Assembly: GCA_964469155.1 (NCBI GenBank)
Contig: CAYXXU010000009.1
Coordinates: forward strand, 1-64,000
Direction of reading: 5' to 3'
Source of the DNA: CAIWKO01 sp964469155
Lineage (GTDB): Bacteria; Bacteroidota; Bacteroidia; Bacteroidales; CAIWKO01
DNA length: 64,000 bases
Under the pieces are notes generated by a model that saw only the letters and a program-made list of their open reading frames with translations, did no database searches and was not told the origin of the DNA. Position numbers and translations under genes: made by a program. Shown one piece after another: positions 37,357-46,445 of this stretch; the first letter of the stretch is position 1, and every line of letters starts with the position of its first letter.

Positions 37357-38822
37357 ATACCGGCATAAAACATTTCGCGGCAAAAGCCATAGGTATCCTC
37401 AACAGATTTCGTTTTATGGCATCCCATGGTATAAAGGATGATGGAACTTATAACCCGCTTCCCGGCAAAGTAATTCACGATTTTAACAAAACCCGTATGC
37501 TGGGTCCTCAAAAATGGTTATGCTATGCTCCGTTTAATATGATCTACTTTGCATTTAACGGAGAAATGATTGCCTGTTGTCACAACCGCAAACATATTAT
37601 GGGCAGATACCCTGAACAAAGCATTGAAGACATATGGGGTGGTGCCAAATATGAAATACTTCGGGAACACATTCGTCATAACGATCTGTCATATGGTTGT
37701 GATGTTTGTAAAAACGCACTGATTGCAGGGAATTACGATGGCGCTAAAAATGGTCTCTATGACAGATATGGTAGTCGTAGCTATCCTCAAATCATGGAAT
37801 TCGAACTTGACAACCTATGCAACCTTGCCTGCGTTATTTGCAATGATAATTTTAGTTCCGGCATAAAACCACTGGAATTAAAGACTCAGAACCCATCTCC
37901 CTATGATGCTGAGTTTGTAAAACAAATTACTCCTTACATTCCAAAATTGAAAGAAGCAAAATTTTATGGTGGCGAACCGTTTTTAATTAATTTATATTAT
38001 AACATCTGGGAGAAGATGCTGGAAATGAATCCTAAAATAGAAATTCTTATCCAGACAAATGGAACCGTTCTTAACGAAAAAGTAATAAAATTACTTGAAA
38101 GAGGAAGATTTAATATAAACATATCGATAGACTCATTACATAAAGAGAATTTTGAAAAGATCCGTAAAAATGCCAATTTTGAAGAGACAATGGAAAATGT
38201 TGCTTTTTTCATAGATTACTGTAAACAGAAGGGGACTCACCTAGGGATCATTCCCACTCCCAACCGATTAAACTGGCAGGATATACCTGAAATAACGAAT
38301 TGGGCAACTTCAATTGGTGCCAAAGTCTATTTCAATACGCTGATCACCCCTCTTGAATTGGCATTATGGAACCTTCCACAGAAAGATATTGAAACCATTT
38401 ACAGCCAATTATCCGCTAAAGATATCCAAACCATAGGACTGGCTGGAAAAGAAAATGCCAGACATTATAAGGATTTTTTACATCAAATACAGGGGTGGAA
38501 GGTAAACAAAACCATCACAGAAAACGCTAAAACGAAAATTAGTCTTTTTGATCTTAAACAAATGAAAGATAAGTTTATTCTGGAACTCAGCAAAACCTTA
38601 CATGAGAAAGAAAGGGATGAACTCATGCTGCTTTTTGAACAAACACTTTCTTCATTTGACGAAAATATAAACCATGATCTGTTTTTTGCTGTTATCAGAA
38701 AAGTACCCATTGAAATTGTAGTTAAAGAAATTCAAAAAAGAGATCTTGAACACTTAAAAAAAAATATGGGAAAAAAAATATATGAAGGTAGTGTGGAATA
38801 TGAAATAATTCGGGTTAATTAA
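37353..38822 (+). CDS. N-Twitch radical SAM protein, array member 3
   Basis: 489 residues with an N-terminal extension of about 50 residues. Auxiliary part: 'GPQKWLCYAPF' (C57), 'ACCHNRK' (C75, C76), 'MGRYPEQSIEDIW', C116-x2-C119. Core: C156-x3-C160-x2-C163 ('CNLACVIC'), 'FYGGEPFL', 'LIQTNGTVLNEKV', 'ISIDSLHKENFEKIRKNANF'. Then 'LNWQDIPEI' and 'LALWNLPQKDIE'. It preserves the family pattern best and could serve as the reference sequence. It follows member 2 with ATGA overlap and is one base from member 4. Confidence 0.88.
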   Translation: MNTGIKHFAAKAIGILNRFRFMASHGIKDDGTYNPLPGKVIHDFNKTRMLGPQKWLCYAPFNMIYFAFNGEMIACCHNRKHIMGRYPEQSIEDIWGGAKYEILREHIRHNDLSYGCDVCKNALIAGNYDGAKNGLYDRYGSRSYPQIMEFELDNLCNLACVICNDNFSSGIKPLELKTQNPSPYDAEFVKQITPYIPKLKEAKFYGGEPFLINLYYNIWEKMLEMNPKIEILIQTNGTVLNEKVIKLLERGRFNINISIDSLHKENFEKIRKNANFEETMENVAFFIDYCKQKGTHLGIIPTPNRLNWQDIPEITNWATSIGAKVYFNTLITPLELALWNLPQKDIETIYSQLSAKDIQTIGLAGKENARHYKDFLHQIQGWKVNKTITENAKTKISLFDLKQMKDKFILELSKTLHEKERDELMLLFEQTLSSFDENINHDLFFAVIRKVPIEIVVKEIQKRDLEHLKKNMGKKIYEGSVEYEIIRVN

Positions 38823-38823
38823 T

Positions 38824-40209
38824 ATGAACGCATTTGCAACAAAAATTGATAACTGGGTTAACCAAATAGCACGATGGTCCAATCCCTTTCATAAGGATAT
38901 ATTTTGCAAAGCTCCTTTCAATACCCTTTTTTTTTCAATGACAGGTGATGTATATTTTTGCTTAAGTAATCGTATTCAAATTGCAGGTAAATATCCCCAA
39001 AATTCTATCAAGGATATTATTGAAGGGCAAATGGTTCAGGACCTAAGAAAATATTTTACAGAACACAATGGAATGCCCGGCTGTGAGTATTGTAAAGAAC
39101 AAATTGATCTGGGGAATTATGACGCAGCATTCAATCATTACAGCAATGTCAGAAGCAAAAAGGGAGAGATTTCTGTAATAGAGTTTGAATTATCTAACCG
39201 TTGCAACCTTCAATGTATGATGTGCAGTGAACAATATTCTTCAATACACCAGGGGAATAGCAAAAACGTAAAGATCCCCTACGATGATCAATTTATATTT
39301 CAGATTGCCCCATACCTTAAAAACCTGAAAAAAGCCAGTTTTAGAGGAGGAGAACCCTTCCTTATTCCAATTTATTACAAATTATGGGATAAGTTATTAG
39401 AGCAGAATAAAAGCGTAGCCATTGGAATTACTACTAACGGAACCATTTATAATTCGAAGATAGAAACCTATCTCCAAAGCCGTCAATTTCAAATCAACAT
39501 ATCTGTTGATACTTTGCAAAAAGAGTCCTTCCAGGCAATTAGGGTTAATGGAGAATTTGATCAATATTTAAAAAATATTATGACCTTTCTTGAGTTGTCA
39601 AAAAAAGGAGTTTGCGGTCTGAGTATCTGTACATGCCTTATGGTTAACAACTGGAAAGAAATACCTTCCATATTTAGTTTTTGCAATGAAAACAGATTGA
39701 CAATCCATATTAATTATGTAGAATATCCTTTAAATGTTTCTATACAGAGTTTGCTGCCAAATGAGATTGAAGCTATTATATCATATTTGAAGGACCATAA
39801 AAATATTAATGATTACAACATTACAATTTACGATTCGATATTGTCTATTTTGAAGTCATGGGTAAATAACAGAAAACCAAACACAAAAACAAATATAAGT
39901 GATATTGTCAATTCAATTTTACCAATGACCATTAGCCTTTCAGAACTTCACCAACAAAAGCAAAGTTTTTTTAATAAAATTGAATTATATTCTCATTCAC
40001 AACAGTCAGTTGATTTGTTAGAAAAATTTGAAAAACTCGAAAAACATTTTAAAAACGCTAATGACATTTTTTTTCTTTATTTCATATTGGATCATATCCC
40101 TGAAAAAATTGTAATCGACAACATCAGTCATTTTTCAGTTGAAAACCTAATAATTGAATCTGAAGAGTTGATTGAAATCAGCAAACAAAAATTTTCAATA
40201 AATGGCTAA
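38824..40209 (+). CDS. N-Twitch radical SAM protein, array member 4
   Basis: 461 residues. Auxiliary part: C28 in 'FCKAPF', single C46 in 'YFCLSNR', 'AGKYPQNSIKDII', C87-x2-C90. Core: C127-x3-C131-x2-C134 ('RCNLQCMMC'), 'FRGGEPFL', 'GITTNGTIYN', 'ISVDTLQKESFQAIRVNGEF'. 'WKEIPSIFSF' is kept, but the ALWSL position reads 'VSIQSLLPNEI'. It starts one base after member 3 and overlaps member 5 by eight bases. Confidence 0.88.
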   Translation: MNAFATKIDNWVNQIARWSNPFHKDIFCKAPFNTLFFSMTGDVYFCLSNRIQIAGKYPQNSIKDIIEGQMVQDLRKYFTEHNGMPGCEYCKEQIDLGNYDAAFNHYSNVRSKKGEISVIEFELSNRCNLQCMMCSEQYSSIHQGNSKNVKIPYDDQFIFQIAPYLKNLKKASFRGGEPFLIPIYYKLWDKLLEQNKSVAIGITTNGTIYNSKIETYLQSRQFQINISVDTLQKESFQAIRVNGEFDQYLKNIMTFLELSKKGVCGLSICTCLMVNNWKEIPSIFSFCNENRLTIHINYVEYPLNVSIQSLLPNEIEAIISYLKDHKNINDYNITIYDSILSILKSWVNNRKPNTKTNISDIVNSILPMTISLSELHQQKQSFFNKIELYSHSQQSVDLLEKFEKLEKHFKNANDIFFLYFILDHIPEKIVIDNISHFSVENLIIESEELIEISKQKFSING

Positions 40210-41653
40210 AAAGATAGTAGAAAAGATATCGCATTTATTTAATTCAAAAACAAAACGTCCCTTGCCTCTCTGTTATGCTCCGTTCAATAATTTATTGATC
40301 GATCAGCAAGGCTGTATAAAAATTTGCTGTCATAACATATCATATATTTTAGGTAGATTTCCTATTGACAGAATTAATGATGTCTGGTTTGGCAAAATGC
40401 GACAATCTATAACAAATCAATTCCTTTTTGATGAAACTCCCGATTCGTGTAATAGTTGCATAAAGAACGGTTTAAATATTGACTTGTTGAGCACCAAAAC
40501 AGCATACTCAAAAAGAAAAAATTTAATCAATTTCAATCAATATCCTTATCAAATTGATTTTTTACTTGACAATAATTGCAATCTGGATTGTATAATGTGT
40601 TCTTCAAACATATCCACTTCTTCAACTAATACTGATGTATATGCTCTTGAAAAAGTTAATTTCAATGAAGATTTTTTCACTCAAATAAAACCATTTCTTG
40701 AAAAAGGACGTTTTTTCGTTTTTGGGGGTGGCGAACCTTTTCTCATTCAAATCTATTCAAAGATGTGGAAGTATATTTATGAAAAAAATTCTTCTGCAAC
40801 GATCTATGTTCAAACCAATGGAACTATTCTAACTGACCAAATAAAGAAAACCATTGAAAAATATAAAATAAATATTGGAATCTCTATTGATTCGGTTAAT
40901 AAGGAAAATTATGAAAAGATAAGAAGAAATGCTTCTTTTGAGAAAACGTTCGAAAATATCGAATATTTCATACAATACTCTGATTCGCAAAAGAAAAACA
41001 TGACTCTAATGGTCACACCTATGATCATAAATGCAGATGAAATACCACATATTTTTGAATATGCCAACAATAATAACCTTCATTTCTCATTAAGTATACT
41101 AGACAGGCCTGTTCATTTGGCCATATGGTCACTGCCTTCAAAAGAGATTTTTAAACTGATAGATAAATACAAATCTTTTAAGTTTTTGACTGATAGTTCT
41201 CAGAATCTGATAAAAAACAATATTAAGGCATTTCAGATTTTTATTTTACTTGTTGAAAAATATGCCCGGCGAAAAGTTTTCATTGAACAACATCAACAAA
41301 AGATATTATCGCAAATCATTAAACTATCAGAGTATTTTGCTGAAAATTATGAGACAATACTTAAATTCAGTATTGAAAATTCATCCATTGAAAAATATAA
41401 AAAAGAGGCTTTTCATAATCGCGCCAAAGATTTAATTAATCAATTGATTGAAAAAAACGCCACCCTATTCGATAACAAACTCTATTTGTATTCATATTTT
41501 ATCAACAAAGAAATGAGTTCGTTTGTCAACAATCTTATTAATTTTGACGACTATACTATAAGCCAATTTTTTCAGGAAAAAATTTATGAGCATAAGATAT
41601 TTTTTGACACCCTTTCCTATGATCATATAATTGATTTGGATTATTATGAGTGA
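40202..41653 (+). CDS. N-Twitch radical SAM protein, array member 5
   Basis: 483 residues. Auxiliary part: C24 in 'LCYAPF', an extra Cys (C38) in 'QGCIKICCHN' (C42, C43), 'LGRFPIDRINDVW', C83-x2-C86. Core: C126-x3-C130-x2-C133 ('CNLDCIMC'), 'FGGGEPFL', 'YVQTNGTILTDQI', 'ISIDSVNKENYEKIRRNASF'. The 'HLAIWSLPSKEI' motif is followed by a long Lys/Ile-rich helical tail. It overlaps members 4 and 6 by eight bases each. Confidence 0.88.
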   Translation: MAKKIVEKISHLFNSKTKRPLPLCYAPFNNLLIDQQGCIKICCHNISYILGRFPIDRINDVWFGKMRQSITNQFLFDETPDSCNSCIKNGLNIDLLSTKTAYSKRKNLINFNQYPYQIDFLLDNNCNLDCIMCSSNISTSSTNTDVYALEKVNFNEDFFTQIKPFLEKGRFFVFGGGEPFLIQIYSKMWKYIYEKNSSATIYVQTNGTILTDQIKKTIEKYKINIGISIDSVNKENYEKIRRNASFEKTFENIEYFIQYSDSQKKNMTLMVTPMIINADEIPHIFEYANNNNLHFSLSILDRPVHLAIWSLPSKEIFKLIDKYKSFKFLTDSSQNLIKNNIKAFQIFILLVEKYARRKVFIEQHQQKILSQIIKLSEYFAENYETILKFSIENSSIEKYKKEAFHNRAKDLINQLIEKNATLFDNKLYLYSYFINKEMSSFVNNLINFDDYTISQFFQEKIYEHKIFFDTLSYDHIIDLDYYE

Positions 41654-43133
41654 ACTGTTATCCTCCTTTAAAAAATGGTTACTGGTTGTTATTCGCTTCT
41701 ATAGAAAAAGTGCTGTCACACCTACAAATATTATAGAGGAATCTTTACAAAGACAATACAGTGAATATAATGTACAACGCTTTTATGGCCCTCAAAAATA
41801 TTTTTGTTATGCTCCTTTTGGGAGTATGTTCATTAGCTATAGTGGCAGGGTGTCACCATGTTATGCCTGTAAAAATGAGGAATCGCTTCAAAGCAGGTCT
41901 TTAGATGAAATCTGGAATGGCCCTGTTTTTTCTGAACTGAGAAATCAATTTAAAACCGGAATCGTTCCGGAAGCCTGTTCTTTCTGCAAGGACCATCTGC
42001 TTCAAAAAAACTATGGAAGTATTTTAGCCAACAAATATGACCACTATCTTTTATCGGCCGTTGGCAATCCGGTAATTGCCGAACTGGAATTATCAAACCT
42101 ATGCAACCTGGAATGCATTATGTGTTCTGGAAACCTTTCATCGGGCATACGGAAAAACAGGGAACAGTTGCCCCCTGTTATAAACCAACTCCCCGCAGAT
42201 TTTATTCATCAGTTCGAAAAGTTTATTCCCAAACTAAAAACCATTGAATTGACAGGGGGCGACCCCTTCCTTATAGATGAATACTACCAGATATTAAATG
42301 AAATTGAGCGATCAAATCCCAAAATTGAGGTGTTAATAACTACCAATGCAAATACCATAACCCCGAAAACGGAGGCATTATTAAAAAAAAGACTCCTTTT
42401 AAGCTTTAATATATCCATCGATTCCCTGGATGAAATCATTTATGCCGAAATCCGCCGCAAAGGATCACTCAAAACCGTCATGAGAAACATTGAGTATTTT
42501 TCGGAATACACAAAAAAGAATAACACATCACTTGGGTTTTTAGTATGTCCGCTGAAACAGAACTGGAAAGAACTTCCATCGTTTGTTGATTTTGCCAATA
42601 AATATCATGCGACACTTAGTTATCATGTAGTTTTCAAACCTTCAGAGCATGCTTTATGGTCATATTCTTCAGCAACATTACATGAAATTTATCTCTACTT
42701 AGCGTCCTTTTCATTTATAGGTAATGATTTTAACAGCAATATCAATGCCCGCAGTTATAATGCACTGGTAATTTTAATAGAATCATGGTATAAGAAGGCG
42801 ATTACACGGGAAGCAAAATATCAAAATCTGATATTTGATTTGCAAAAACAGGTTGAGGGAGCTAAAAGATCTTTGCGAACCAACTTAAACGATGATTACC
42901 TGTTCCATAAAATCGAAAAGACTATAGGCTTATTAAATATTTCTGAATTCCCCGAATTGGTTTTTCTTGAATTATATAAGAAAACAAAAACGGAAATAGA
43001 AGAGGGATTAAGGCAATTTTCGGATGAAGAATTAATTCGAAAACTGCAACTTTATCATCAGGAGCAATATTCTGCTTACTTTTATGACTTACAACTGAGT
43101 GATAACGATAAATATTTAAACAATTCCCTGTAA
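41646..43133 (+). CDS. N-Twitch radical SAM protein, array member 6
   Basis: 495 residues from the ATG at 41646, which overlaps the previous stop by eight bases like its neighbours; an ATG at 41631 is possible. A hydrophobic/basic N-terminus 'LLSSFKKWLLVVIRFYRK' may touch the membrane. Auxiliary part: C54 in 'FCYAPF', then C72 and C75 in 'SPCYACKNEE', which differs from the CCH form, then C111-x2-C114. Core: C153-x3-C157-x2-C160 ('CNLECIMC'), 'LTGGDPFL' (Asp for Glu), 'LITTNANTITPK', where the usual NGT is NAN. 'HALWSYSSATL' closes the conserved part. It is among the most unusual members. Confidence 0.88.
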   Translation: MSELLSSFKKWLLVVIRFYRKSAVTPTNIIEESLQRQYSEYNVQRFYGPQKYFCYAPFGSMFISYSGRVSPCYACKNEESLQSRSLDEIWNGPVFSELRNQFKTGIVPEACSFCKDHLLQKNYGSILANKYDHYLLSAVGNPVIAELELSNLCNLECIMCSGNLSSGIRKNREQLPPVINQLPADFIHQFEKFIPKLKTIELTGGDPFLIDEYYQILNEIERSNPKIEVLITTNANTITPKTEALLKKRLLLSFNISIDSLDEIIYAEIRRKGSLKTVMRNIEYFSEYTKKNNTSLGFLVCPLKQNWKELPSFVDFANKYHATLSYHVVFKPSEHALWSYSSATLHEIYLYLASFSFIGNDFNSNINARSYNALVILIESWYKKAITREAKYQNLIFDLQKQVEGAKRSLRTNLNDDYLFHKIEKTIGLLNISEFPELVFLELYKKTKTEIEEGLRQFSDEELIRKLQLYHQEQYSAYFYDLQLSDNDKYLNNSL

Positions 43134-43137
43134 GTCC

Positions 43138-44340
43138 ATGAAAAAGGAAAATGGATTCGTATATGTTGTTTGCGGAGGCGATAAACACATCAATACTCTT
43201 AATACGTCAATAAAATATCTAAAGAGATTTTCGAAAAATAAAATAATCGTTATTACTGATTCTTCCCGAAACCAAATCAAAATAGCACATGATTTAATTA
43301 TTGACATTAAAACCGATTCGAAATACACCCACCATCAGGCGGCTATTTTTCTGAAAACATCGGTTCACAAATATCTTGACATGGATAATGCCTTGTATTG
43401 TTATCTGGATTCTGATGTGATCGCTTTATCAGAAGAAGTGGATGAAGTTTTTAACCAGACTTTTGACACCATAGGATTTTGTCCGGACAATATTACTTTT
43501 GATTATTTTAGTCCTTATGCCATGAATTGCAGCTGCATTGATGAAAGTATCCAAAACCGGGAAAAATTGATGCGCACCTCTGAAGAATATGATAAATTGC
43601 ATGGGGAATGGTCCTCGTTTATAAAAGAAAATGGTGGAACTGTTTTAAATGACAAACTTGAAAAAATAAAAAAACCGTTGCCTGAAAACTGGGGGAAACT
43701 TGTCTGGTTCCAAATTCAGAAAACATTGCCATTTTGTAAAACCATCCGTCTGTTTGATCATCTTATGGATAAAAAAAGTAAACAATGGAAAAACAAAGAG
43801 GGAAAGGTGGTTCTTTATCCTGTTGAATCGTATGAAAGTTTTATCCATAGCCACACCGGGTTTGTTTATCACAAAAATGATAACTTTTGGAGCAAGGCAG
43901 ACGACCCATATGATGTTACCATTCCGCGTTGTGGGCATTTGCATAAAGCCATCAGCGAGACATTTGGGGTAAATATTTCTCCTGTATACTGGCAACATCC
44001 TAATGGGGGGGTATTTTTATTTGATGCAGGGTCGTCTGATTTTCTGAACTTTTGGCATGAAAATACCATAGAGATATTCAGTAACTCAACATGGAAAATC
44101 AGGGATCAGGGAACATTAGCTTATGCTTTCTGGAATTTTTCGCTTCAAAAAAGATCATATCTCCCCAAAGAATTTAATTTTATTGCGGACTATTATTCGA
44201 AAAACTCAGTTCTTGATTATGATGGAACTTTTAATATTAATGGGAGAAAAATCAAACCCCATTTTATTCACATATTTCATCACTGGGACGACAAAGATTG
44301 GCCTGTATGGAACTCTATTCTTTCATTTTTACATAAATAG
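43138..44340 (+). CDS. GT8-like glycosyltransferase inside the radical SAM array
   Basis: 400 residues, GT-A type. 'FVYVVCGGDKHINTLNTSIKYLKRFS' begins the nucleotide-sugar fold, 'ALYCYLDSDVIALSEEVDEVF' holds the metal-binding D-x-D, and 'PNGGVFLFDAGSSDFLNFWHE' plus 'RDQGTLAYAFW' match the GT8/nucleotide-diphospho-sugar transferase pattern. 'HFIHIFHHWDDKDW' near the end gives the C-terminal His often used for metal binding. It separates array members 6 and 7, four and one bases away, so a sugar transfer appears to be an integral step of the radical SAM pathway. Confidence 0.8.
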   Translation: MKKENGFVYVVCGGDKHINTLNTSIKYLKRFSKNKIIVITDSSRNQIKIAHDLIIDIKTDSKYTHHQAAIFLKTSVHKYLDMDNALYCYLDSDVIALSEEVDEVFNQTFDTIGFCPDNITFDYFSPYAMNCSCIDESIQNREKLMRTSEEYDKLHGEWSSFIKENGGTVLNDKLEKIKKPLPENWGKLVWFQIQKTLPFCKTIRLFDHLMDKKSKQWKNKEGKVVLYPVESYESFIHSHTGFVYHKNDNFWSKADDPYDVTIPRCGHLHKAISETFGVNISPVYWQHPNGGVFLFDAGSSDFLNFWHENTIEIFSNSTWKIRDQGTLAYAFWNFSLQKRSYLPKEFNFIADYYSKNSVLDYDGTFNINGRKIKPHFIHIFHHWDDKDWPVWNSILSFLHK

Positions 44341-44341
44341 A

Positions 44342-45865
44342 ATGAACAATATCTCGGGAAAAATACTTTACTCATCGGCAAAGGCCGTGAATCATTTCAG
44401 AAGTGTCTTTTATAAAAAATACAGCCCAATTGGTGAAAATAAATCCCTTGAAAAAGAACGCATCCATTACTACAATAAACATCGGCCTTTTGGTCCATTA
44501 CCCAAATTATGTTATGCTCCCTGGACCAATCTGTTTTTTAATACCGATGGCAAAGCATCTGTATGCTGCAAGAACACCAAAGTGCTTATGGGAGAATATC
44601 CAGCTTCTTCGATTCACGATATCTGGTTTAATTCGGGAGTGAATGATCTCAGAAAAAAAATTCAATGTAATGACGTTTCTTTTGGTTGTTATAAATGCAG
44701 GGATTCTATTACTCAGAAGAATTTTAGCACCTTAACTTCAACACAATTCGACAAATATGGATTATTTCCTCTGTCGAAATACCCTCGTATTATTGAATTT
44801 GAACTAAGCAACCGTTGTAATTTGGAATGCATTATGTGTTCTGAAAGAGTTTCCTCGGCTATTGCATTGGCCAAGAACCAAAATCCTAATATCGAATCAA
44901 GATATGATCAGTCATTTATTCACCAACTTAAAGAGTTCATACCACATCTAGATAAAGCAAAGTTTTCAGGTGGTGAACCATTTTTAATACCTATTTATTA
45001 TAAAATTTGGGAAGAAATCATAAAACTGAATCCTTCAACAAAAATATTTGTGCAGACAAATGGTACGATCTTAAATGAAGAAATCAAAAAAATGGTGCGT
45101 AAGCTTCATTTTCGTATAAATATATCACTTGATTCTGTCGATAAGAACAATTATGAATTTATTCGTAAAAATGCTAGTTTCGAATTAACCATGAGTAACA
45201 TTGCCTGGTATGGAAAAAACACAACCCAACTTGGTATCCTTACAACTCCATTCCGGCAAAACTGGCATGACGTTCCTGATATTATCCGTTTTTGCAATAA
45301 AAACCAATATCATTTCAATATTAGTCCTGTTTATCAACCTAAAGAGTTGGCACTATGGAGTCTCGATATCAGATCACAAGACGAGATTATAAATTTTTAT
45401 CAATCAGAATCATTATCCTCAGGAAACTGGCTTGAAAAGAAGAATAAACAAGTTTTTCAGGAGTTAATCAATTCAATCAAAGATTGGAGAACCCGAAAAG
45501 TTCAGAATGATAACTTTGATCAGGATTTCACAAACAATATTGTTGAACAGGAAAAAGCAGAAGGTTTGCTTGTCAAGAAAAAATTCTCATTACAAGCTAT
45601 TAATCTTCTCATGAATGAATGTATTGAAAACTTAATAAAGACAGGTCTCTCATCTGAAGAAATAAATACATTAACATGTATGAGTGAAAATGTAAGAAAA
45701 GAACAATATCCGTCATTACCATCATTCTCCATCTACTTAAAGCTAAAAGAAATCAAGCCCACTGATATTTTGAATGTAATACGGACTACAGCTTCTGAGG
45801 GTATTTATAAGAAAATAGGATTGTTATATGAGTCAATAATTGAAGATTATGAAATTGACTATTAA
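44342..45865 (+). CDS. N-Twitch radical SAM protein, array member 7
   Basis: 507 residues from the ATG at 44342; the frame is open further upstream (44123) but that lies inside the GT8 gene. Auxiliary part: C57 in 'LCYAPW', C75-C76 in 'SVCCKNTK', 'MGEYPASSIHDIW', C116-x2-C119. Core: C159-x3-C163-x2-C166 ('RCNLECIMC'), 'FSGGEPFL', 'FVQTNGTILNEEI', 'ISLDSVDKNNYEFIRKNASF'. Then 'FRQNWHDVPDIIRFCNKN' and 'ELALWSLDIRSQ'. The long N-terminal extension resembles member 3. It is the last array gene; an IPP isomerase follows after 48 bases. Confidence 0.88.
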   Translation: MNNISGKILYSSAKAVNHFRSVFYKKYSPIGENKSLEKERIHYYNKHRPFGPLPKLCYAPWTNLFFNTDGKASVCCKNTKVLMGEYPASSIHDIWFNSGVNDLRKKIQCNDVSFGCYKCRDSITQKNFSTLTSTQFDKYGLFPLSKYPRIIEFELSNRCNLECIMCSERVSSAIALAKNQNPNIESRYDQSFIHQLKEFIPHLDKAKFSGGEPFLIPIYYKIWEEIIKLNPSTKIFVQTNGTILNEEIKKMVRKLHFRINISLDSVDKNNYEFIRKNASFELTMSNIAWYGKNTTQLGILTTPFRQNWHDVPDIIRFCNKNQYHFNISPVYQPKELALWSLDIRSQDEIINFYQSESLSSGNWLEKKNKQVFQELINSIKDWRTRKVQNDNFDQDFTNNIVEQEKAEGLLVKKKFSLQAINLLMNECIENLIKTGLSSEEINTLTCMSENVRKEQYPSLPSFSIYLKLKEIKPTDILNVIRTTASEGIYKKIGLLYESIIEDYEIDY

Positions 45866-45913
45866 TTACTTGTGGTTATTATTTCCCCCAGAACCAATTC
45901 TAAAATTATAAAG

Positions 45914-46423
45914 ATGAATATTATACTTATTGATGAAAAAGACAACATTACCGGATACAATGAAAAGTCATTGGTACATAGAGAGGGACTATTGCATAGG
46001 GCATTTTCCATTTTTATTCTTAATTCAAAAAAGGAGTTGTTGATTCAGCAAAGAAAACATGATAAATACCATTCCGGGGGATTATGGTCCAATACATGCT
46101 GCGGACATTTTACTTCAGGAATAGATATGGTAAAACAGGCCGAAAAACGTTTGCATGAAGAAATGGGAATTCATTGTCAGTTGAATTGGATTTTTAATTA
46201 CAGATATTCCGTATTGCTTAATAATGGACTGAAAGAGAATGAACTTGTTTATGCTTATTCAGGATTTTGTGATGAAAATCCACTCCCTGATCGGGAGGAA
46301 GTTAATGATTGGAGGTGGGTGAATTTAATTAGTTTGAAGGAAGATCAGAATCAGAATCCCCAACAATATACATTTTGGTTTACCTACTCTTTTAATGATC
46401 TTTACAGTAATATTTATAAATAA
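45914..46423 (+). CDS. idi: Isopentenyl-diphosphate isomerase, type 1
   Basis: 169 residues from the ATG at 45914; an upstream GTG at 45872 adds 14 residues without family similarity. Nudix-like fold with 'EGLLHRAFSIFILNSKKELLIQQR', the catalytic-Cys motif 'WSNTCCGHF' (C62/C63, metal His H65), 'RLHEEMGI' and the acidic motif 'KENELVYAYSG' with the second catalytic Glu. It interconverts IPP and DMAPP, which Bacteroidota with a DXP pathway do not strictly need. Its place at the end of the array and the UbiA gene in the cluster suggest a local supply of prenyl donor (inference). Confidence 0.85.
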   Translation: MNIILIDEKDNITGYNEKSLVHREGLLHRAFSIFILNSKKELLIQQRKHDKYHSGGLWSNTCCGHFTSGIDMVKQAEKRLHEEMGIHCQLNWIFNYRYSVLLNNGLKENELVYAYSGFCDENPLPDREEVNDWRWVNLISLKEDQNQNPQQYTFWFTYSFNDLYSNIYK

Positions 46424-46445
46424 TAGGGGATATTATCCGGCACCA

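Noticed and set aside
44123..44341. N-terminal extension of array member 7
   Set aside because: It lies wholly inside the GT8 gene in another frame and has no similarity to the paralogues; the ATG at 44342 fits the family start and spacing.
34628..45865. Artefactual assembly duplication as an explanation of the seven copies
   Set aside because: The copies differ strongly in sequence, length, cysteine pattern and junctions, so they are genuine diverged paralogues.
8831..45865. Classical RiPP cluster with a precursor peptide
   Set aside because: No credible small precursor gene is seen in any gap, and the companions (glycosyltransferases, ACP module, Wzm/Wzt) speak for a glycan or lipid. A distant precursor cannot be excluded.
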